DNA of 64,000 nucleotides from the NCBI RefSeq assembly GCF_004336805.1, contig NZ_SJXM01000001.1:310001-374000 (forward strand), read 5' to 3'. The notes beneath the pieces were generated by a model. That model made no database searches and was not told the DNA's origin. It saw only the letters and a list, made by a program, of their open reading frames with translations. Shown one piece after another: positions 59,977-64,000 of this stretch. This DNA comes from Aeromicrobium sp. IC_218. Lineage in GTDB: Bacteria; Actinomycetota; Actinomycetes; Propionibacteriales; Nocardioidaceae. The translations under genes were made by a program, and so were the position numbers. The first letter of the stretch is position 1. Each line of letters opens with the position of its first letter.

Positions 59977-61031
59977 CCGCCTTCCGCAGCCTCGCCCTGG
60001 CCATGGCGCGCGGGTTCCTGCGCGACCGCATGGCCGTGTTCTTCTCGCTCGTCTTCCCGCTCATGTTCCTGGTGCTGTTCGGCGGCCTGCTGGGCGGCGA
60101 CGACGCCCCGCGTCCCGAGGTCGTCCAGGTCGGCGCGGTGCCGCTGCTCGACGACGTGTCCGACCAGGAGCGCGACGTCGTGGAGTCGTCGCTGGAGCTG
60201 CGCAAGGCCGGCGACCTGGACGTGGCGCTCGAGGACGTCCGCCAGGGCGACGCCGCGGCCGCGGTCGTGCAGGACGGCGACCGGGTCGTCGTCTACTTCT
60301 CGCAGGCCGACACGATCGTGGCCGGCACCGTGCAGGGCCTGTTCCAGTCGATCGTGCAGTCCGCCAACGTCCAGGCCACGGGACGCCCGCCGGCCTACGA
60401 GCTCGCGACCGAGCGGGTCGAGGACGAGTCGCTGGAGACCATCCAGTTCGTGACGCCGGGCCTGCTCGGCTGGGCCGTGGCCATGAGCGCCACGTTCGGC
60501 GCCGCGACCAACCTCGTCGTGTGGCGGCACAACGGGCTGCTGCGCCGGCTGCGGCTCGCGCCCGTGCGGACGTCCTCGGTGGTGCTGGCCCGGGTCGTGG
60601 TCAGCCTGCTCGTGGCCGCGGTGCAGGCGGCGGTGTTCGTCGGGCTGGGCGTCACCGCGTTCGGGCTGCAGCTGACCGGCAGCTGGTGGCTGGTCGTGCC
60701 GCTCCTGCTCGCCGGAACGCTCGCGTTCCTGTCCGTCGGCCTGCTGGCCGGGTCGGTCGCGCGCACGGAGGAGGGCGCGGTCGGCATGGCCAACTTCGTG
60801 GTGCTGCCGATGGCGTTCCTGTCCGGCTCGTTCTTCTCGCTCGAGGCGGCGCCGGCGTGGGTGCGGGGCATCGCCGAGGTGCTGCCGCTCAAGTGGCTGA
60901 ACGAGGGGATGCTCGACGTCATGGTGCGCGGCCAGGGCGTCTCGGCCGTGCTGCTGCCCGTGGCCATGCTGCTCGCGTTCGCGGGCGTCCTGACCGCGGT
61001 GGCGTCCCGTCTCTTCCGCTGGGACCGCTAG
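59973..61031 (+). CDS. ABC-2 type transporter permease
   Basis: This is a 352-residue membrane protein with one N-terminal segment, a large extracytoplasmic loop (about 55-150), and five to six C-terminal segments, including MANFVVLPMAFLSGSFFSLEAAPAWVRGIAEVLPLKWLNEGML, the ABC-2 signature. It forms the exporter with the preceding ATPase. The imperfect palindrome at 61062-61123 may end the transcript. Confidence 0.9.
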   Translation: MTAFRSLALAMARGFLRDRMAVFFSLVFPLMFLVLFGGLLGGDDAPRPEVVQVGAVPLLDDVSDQERDVVESSLELRKAGDLDVALEDVRQGDAAAAVVQDGDRVVVYFSQADTIVAGTVQGLFQSIVQSANVQATGRPPAYELATERVEDESLETIQFVTPGLLGWAVAMSATFGAATNLVVWRHNGLLRRLRLAPVRTSSVVLARVVVSLLVAAVQAAVFVGLGVTAFGLQLTGSWWLVVPLLLAGTLAFLSVGLLAGSVARTEEGAVGMANFVVLPMAFLSGSFFSLEAAPAWVRGIAEVLPLKWLNEGMLDVMVRGQGVSAVLLPVAMLLAFAGVLTAVASRLFRWDR

Positions 61032-61061
61032 CCCGGAGGCCCACCCGGCCTCGGTGCCACC

Positions 61062-61123
61062 GCGATGTGTGTCACCGCGAACGGGGTCGGCCGCGATCGG
61101 ACGTCCGGGGCGTCACACATCGC
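61062..61123. repeat. Imperfect long palindrome between convergent genes
   Basis: GCGATGTGTG (61062-61071) pairs with CACACATCGC (61114-61123), and a central CGGACGTCCG palindrome lies in the 42-nt spacer. The plan resembles R1, with a GTGTG(A)C arm and GTCACAC partner, but the outer sequence differs. It is positioned to terminate transcription from both the ABC permease and the minus-strand gene. Confidence 0.55.
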
Positions 61124-61166
61124 GCCGGAGGGCGGCTCGGGTGACCCGTCCTCGGGGAGGAGGGGC

Positions 61167-61430
61167 TCAGAGGCCGCGGAGGTAGTCCGGGTCGTCGTCG
61201 GGGCCGAGGGGGCGCGGACGACGCGGGCCGGGGCCGCGCGACGCGGGTCCCTGACGGCGCGAGCCGAGGAACAGCCAGGCGACCGGGCCGACGATCGGCA
61301 GGATCAGCACCGTCACGATCCACAGCGGCTTGGGCAGCACCCGCACGTCCTGGCGCGGTGTGGCGATGACGTCGAACAACGAGTACACCGCGAGTGCCAC
61401 CGCGACGACGGCGATGAGTGCCTTGCCCAT
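61167..61430 (-). CDS. PLDc_N-domain small membrane protein
   Basis: This is an 87-residue protein with two membrane segments (about 4-22 and 36-56) and the PLDc_N signature LPKPLWIVTVLILPIVGPVAWLFLGS, followed by a Pro/Arg/Asp-rich tail. Such proteins are small membrane subunits of unknown role. It is divergent from the DUF4229 gene with 39 bp between; both sit beside menA in related actinobacteria. Confidence 0.87.
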   Translation of the reverse strand: MGKALIAVVAVALAVYSLFDVIATPRQDVRVLPKPLWIVTVLILPIVGPVAWLFLGSRRQGPASRGPGPRRPRPLGPDDDPDYLRGL

Positions 61431-61469
61431 GGGGCCAGCGTACGGGGCCGGGGAAGTAGGCTCGGGGGC

Positions 61470-61736
61470 GTGAGCGCGTTCTGGAAGTACACCCTCGCCC
61501 GGCTCGGGCTGTTCGTGGCCTGCTTCGCGGTCTTCTTCGTCGTCCTGTCGCTGTTCTTCAAGACCGACGAGACCCTCGTGCTGCTCGCGGCCCTGGGCGG
61601 CCTGCTCACCTCGGCGCTGCTCTCGTTCTTCGTCCTGCGCGGACTGCGCGACGACCTCGCCCGTCAGGTCTCCGACCGCGCGGCGAACATGAGCCGTCGC
61701 ATCGAGGAGTCGCGGCGTGCCGAAGACGTCGACTGA
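61470..61736 (+). CDS. DUF4229 small membrane protein
   Basis: This is an 88-residue protein with two membrane segments ([27 protein letters not shown] and [21 protein letters not shown]) and a charged C-terminal helix. DUF4229 is actinobacterial and of unknown function. TAGGCT is 7 nt before the GTG (leaderless). It overlaps the next gene by 20 bp. Confidence 0.85.
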   Translation: MSAFWKYTLARLGLFVACFAVFFVVLSLFFKTDETLVLLAALGGLLTSALLSFFVLRGLRDDLARQVSDRAANMSRRIEESRRAEDVD

Positions 61737-62805
61737 CGCGCGGGCCTGGATCGACGAGGCGGTCCGTCGCGTCGAGGCCGACGCCAACCGCAGCGCCGAC
61801 ACCCACCTGCACGCCTTCGAGCTGCCGGTCGACGGCGTCCACCTGTACCTGAAGGACGAGTCGGTGCACCCCACCGGCAGCCTCAAGCACCGCCTGGCGC
61901 GCTCGCTGTTCCTCTACGCGCTGTGCAACGGCTGGATCGGCCCGGGCACCACGGTCGTCGAGGCGTCGAGCGGCTCGACCGCCGTGTCGGAGGCGTACTT
62001 CGCCCGGCTGCTCGGCCTGCCGTTCGTCGCGGTCATGCCGCGCACCACGAGCGCCGAGAAGGTCGCGCTCATCGAGTGGTACGGCGGACGCTGCCACTTC
62101 GTCGACGAGGCCGGCGAGGTCTACGCCGAGGCGGCGCGGGTCGCGCGTGAGTGCGACGGGCACTACATGGACCAGTTCACGTTCGCCGAGCGCGCGACCG
62201 ACTGGCGCGGCAACAACAACATCGCCGAGTCGATCTACGAGCAGATGGCCGCCGAGCCCCACCCCGTCCCGGCGTGGGTCGTGGTGAGCGCCGGCACCGG
62301 CGGCACGTCGGCCACCATCGGCCGCTTCGTCCGGTACCGCCGGCTGCCCACGCGGCTGCTGGTCGCCGACCCGGACGGCTCGGCGTTCTACGACGGCTGG
62401 GAGCAGGACTCCTCCGACGTCGTCACCGGGTGCCGTCCGCGCATCGAGGGCATCGGACGTCCGCGGGTCGAGCCGTCGTTCGTCGGCGGGGTCGTCGACG
62501 ACATGCTGCGCGTGCCCGACGCCGCCTCGATCGCGGCCATGCGCTGGGCGTCGCGGCGGCTCGGCCGCCCGGTCGGCGGCTCGACCGGCACCAACCTGTG
62601 GGCCGCGCTGACCGTGGTCGAGCGCATGCGCGCCGCGGGCGAGCAGGGCAGCGTCGTGACGCTGCTGTGCGACGGCGGCGAGCGCTACGCCCACACCTAC
62701 TACGACGACGGGTGGCTGGCCGAGCACGACCTCGACCCCACCCCCTACGCCGCCGTGCTCGACGAGCTCGACCGCACCGGCGTCTTCTCTCCCCAAGGAG
62801 CCTGA
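61717..62805 (+). CDS. PLP-dependent cysteine synthase-like enzyme
   Basis: This is a 362-residue fold-type II PLP enzyme. The PLP Lys is in [15 protein letters not shown] (near residue 52), [20 protein letters not shown] forms the asparagine/Ser loop, and [16 protein letters not shown] binds the PLP phosphate. It resembles actinobacterial proteins of the cysteine synthase/cysteine desulfhydrase group (Cds1-like, Rv3684). The exact reaction cannot be told. The start GTG lies inside the DUF4229 gene. Confidence 0.85.
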   Translation: MPKTSTDARAWIDEAVRRVEADANRSADTHLHAFELPVDGVHLYLKDESVHPTGSLKHRLARSLFLYALCNGWIGPGTTVVEASSGSTAVSEAYFARLLGLPFVAVMPRTTSAEKVALIEWYGGRCHFVDEAGEVYAEAARVARECDGHYMDQFTFAERATDWRGNNNIAESIYEQMAAEPHPVPAWVVVSAGTGGTSATIGRFVRYRRLPTRLLVADPDGSAFYDGWEQDSSDVVTGCRPRIEGIGRPRVEPSFVGGVVDDMLRVPDAASIAAMRWASRRLGRPVGGSTGTNLWAALTVVERMRAAGEQGSVVTLLCDGGERYAHTYYDDGWLAEHDLDPTPYAAVLDELDRTGVFSPQGA

Positions 62806-63440
62806 TGACCAGCACCACCCCGCCGCCGAGTGCAGTCCACACGGCGGCGCCGCACACGCGCGTCGAGGACGCCCTGGCGCTGCTCATCGGCACGTTCGTC
62901 GTGTCGCTGGGCCTGCACCTGCTGCGCTCGGCCGAGCTGGTCACCGGCGGCACGGCCGGCCTGTCGCTGCTGATCGACCAGGTCGTGCCGATCCCGTTCG
63001 CGTGGCTGTTCCTGCTCGTGAACGTCCCGTTCTTCCTGCTCGGCGGGATCCTCAAGGGCTGGGCGTTCGCGGCGAAGACCGTCCTGGGCGTCGGCCTGGT
63101 GTCGGCATTCTCGGCGCTGCACCCGCACGCCCTTCCCGACCTGCACCCCGGCAGCGCGCTCTACGCGGCCGTCGCGGGCAACCTGCTGTGCGGCATCGGC
63201 ATGCTCATCCTGTTCCGCCACGGATCGAGCCTGGGCGGCTTCAACGTCATGGCCCTGCTGGCCCAGGAGCGGCTCGGGCTCAACGCCGGCTACGTACAGA
63301 TGTGCCTGGACGTCGCGGTCGTGCTCGGCGCCTTCGCCGTGGCGTCGCCGACGCTGGTGCTGTGCTCGGCGGTCGGCGCGGTCGTGATGAACATCGTCAT
63401 CGCGCTCAACCACCGGCCGGGGCGCTACCTCGGGATGTAG
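62805..63440 (+). CDS. YitT-family (DUF161) membrane protein
   Basis: This is a 211-residue protein with five to six membrane segments and the repeated LVTGGTAGLSLLID / GSSLGGFNVMALLAQ patterns characteristic of the YitT family. The C-terminal DUF2179 domain of longer relatives is absent. Function unknown. The ATG overlaps the preceding stop by 1 nt (TGATG). It ends directly against the convergent menA stop with no gap. Confidence 0.87.
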   Translation: MTSTTPPPSAVHTAAPHTRVEDALALLIGTFVVSLGLHLLRSAELVTGGTAGLSLLIDQVVPIPFAWLFLLVNVPFFLLGGILKGWAFAAKTVLGVGLVSAFSALHPHALPDLHPGSALYAAVAGNLLCGIGMLILFRHGSSLGGFNVMALLAQERLGLNAGYVQMCLDVAVVLGAFAVASPTLVLCSAVGAVVMNIVIALNHRPGRYLGM

Positions 63441-64000
63441 CTAGAGCGCGCCGAGCGCGAGCCCGCCACCCAGTCCGATCGCGTAGAGCAGCTCGGCCTG
63501 GCCGGTCACCGCGAGGGCGGGGACGAGCGCGGGGCCGGTGGCGCCGCCGAGCACGACCCGCGCCGCCTTCACCAGGGGCAGCAGGCCGACGACGCCGAGC
63601 AGCGCCCACGGCGTCGAGGACGCGGCCCACACCAGGCAGGCGGCGGCGACCAGCGCCAGCACCACGAAGAACCGGCGGGTGCCCGCGTCGCCCAGCACGA
63701 CGGCGAGCGTCCGCTTGCCGCTGACCGTGTCGGTGGGGATGTCGCGCAGGTTGTTCGCGACCAGGATGTTGCAGGCCAGCGCGCCGATGCCGACGGCGCC
63801 CGCCCACGCGGCGGAGGGGATGGTCTCGGCCTGCGCGTACGTGGTGCCGGTGACCGCGACCAGCCCGAAGAACACGAAGACGCTGATCTCGCCCATCGCC
63901 TTGTAGCCGTAGGGGCTCGGGCCGCCGGTGTACGTCCACGCGGCGACCAGCGCGGCGACGCCCACGAGCAGGAACCACCAGGTCGTCGTGGCCGCGAGCA
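63441..64000 (-). CDS. menA: 1,4-dihydroxy-2-naphthoate polyprenyltransferase MenA, N-terminus beyond the window
   Basis: The frame is open to the window edge (about 186 residues visible, the C-terminal part). UbiA-type features: AACNILVANNLRDIPTDTVSGKRTLAVVLGDAGTR, which contains the second Asp-rich motif NxxxDxxxD, and several membrane segments. MenA prenylates DHNA in menaquinone synthesis. In mycobacteria menA (Rv0534c) closes the same neighbourhood. The stop lies immediately beside the YitT stop. Confidence 0.92.
   Translation of the reverse strand, partial: LAATTTWWFLLVGVAALVAAWTYTGGPSPYGYKAMGEISVFVFFGLVAVTGTTYAQAETIPSAAWAGAVGIGALACNILVANNLRDIPTDTVSGKRTLAVVLGDAGTRRFFVVLALVAAACLVWAASSTPWALLGVVGLLPLVKAARVVLGGATGPALVPALAVTGQAELLYAIGLGGGLALGAL

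Noticed and set aside
1-64000. tRNA, rRNA, riboswitch, replication origin or insertion sequence
   Set aside because: I read the intergenic regions and saw no cloverleaf-like sequence, rRNA motif, DnaA-box cluster or transposase; no gap exceeds 300 bp.

Overview
This is a high-GC (low-to-mid 70s %) actinobacterial chromosome segment. Gene order and gene content point to the Nocardioidaceae (Nocardioides/Aeromicrobium-like), but this is inferred from gene families and not from a marker gene. Much of the backbone follows the order known in Mycobacterium tuberculosis from Rv0496 to Rv0534: ppx2, a sugar-isomerase-like gene, proC, a BldC-like gene, bS22, an epimerase, an acyltransferase, a SerB1-like HAD protein, a glutaredoxin, hemA, hemC, hemD, hemB, hemL, a mutase, ccsX, ccdA, resB, ccsB and menA. 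GTG starts and 4-bp ATGA/GTGA overlaps are common, and several promoters look leaderless.

Region by region: 1-4.7 kb holds the tail of an XRE regulator, a membrane protein, a Cys-rich protein, a STAS protein and the carbon-starvation transporter CstA with its small partner. 4.77-6.48 kb holds ppx and a TIM-barrel protein. From about 6.48 to 33.9 kb the Rv0498-proC neighbourhood is interrupted by a 27-kb accessory block. The block contains a LacI-controlled TRAP transporter operon with a phosphotriesterase-like hydrolase, a quinate/shikimate dehydrogenase, a dehydroquinase and an AEC carrier; a metal-efflux pair (ArsR-CDF) and an MFS pump; a lower-GC islet with a P-loop ATPase and a Schlafen-type AlbA_2 protein; the protocatechuate genes pcaHGB-pcaDC with an IclR regulator; an arsenic operon; and a second quinate/shikimate set (MHS transporter, dehydrogenase, TetR regulator, QsuB-type dehydroshikimate dehydratase). 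Together these could take quinate or shikimate through dehydroquinate, dehydroshikimate and protocatechuate to 3-oxoadipate. PcaIJ and PcaF are not in the window.

33.9-43.4 kb resumes the conserved backbone, with a BldN-like sigma factor and a DUF5667 protein. 43.4-56.7 kb is the redox, haem and cytochrome c block: Rex with a Rex box, hemA-hemC-hemD-hemB, a lytic transglycosylase, hemL, and the system II cytochrome c genes ccsX-ccdA-resB-ccsB. 56.8-64 kb holds small membrane proteins, an ABC-2 exporter, a cysteine-synthase-like enzyme, a YitT protein and the start-truncated menA, which completes a respiratory theme.

Two repeat families stand out. One is an about 80-bp MIRU-like element that encodes a 27-residue peptide and is stitched by start/stop overlaps between rex-hemA, ccdA-resB and resB-ccsB. 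The other is a 60-bp intergenic palindrome with arms of about 20 bp, seen three times. No rRNA, tRNA, CRISPR array or insertion sequence was recognised.
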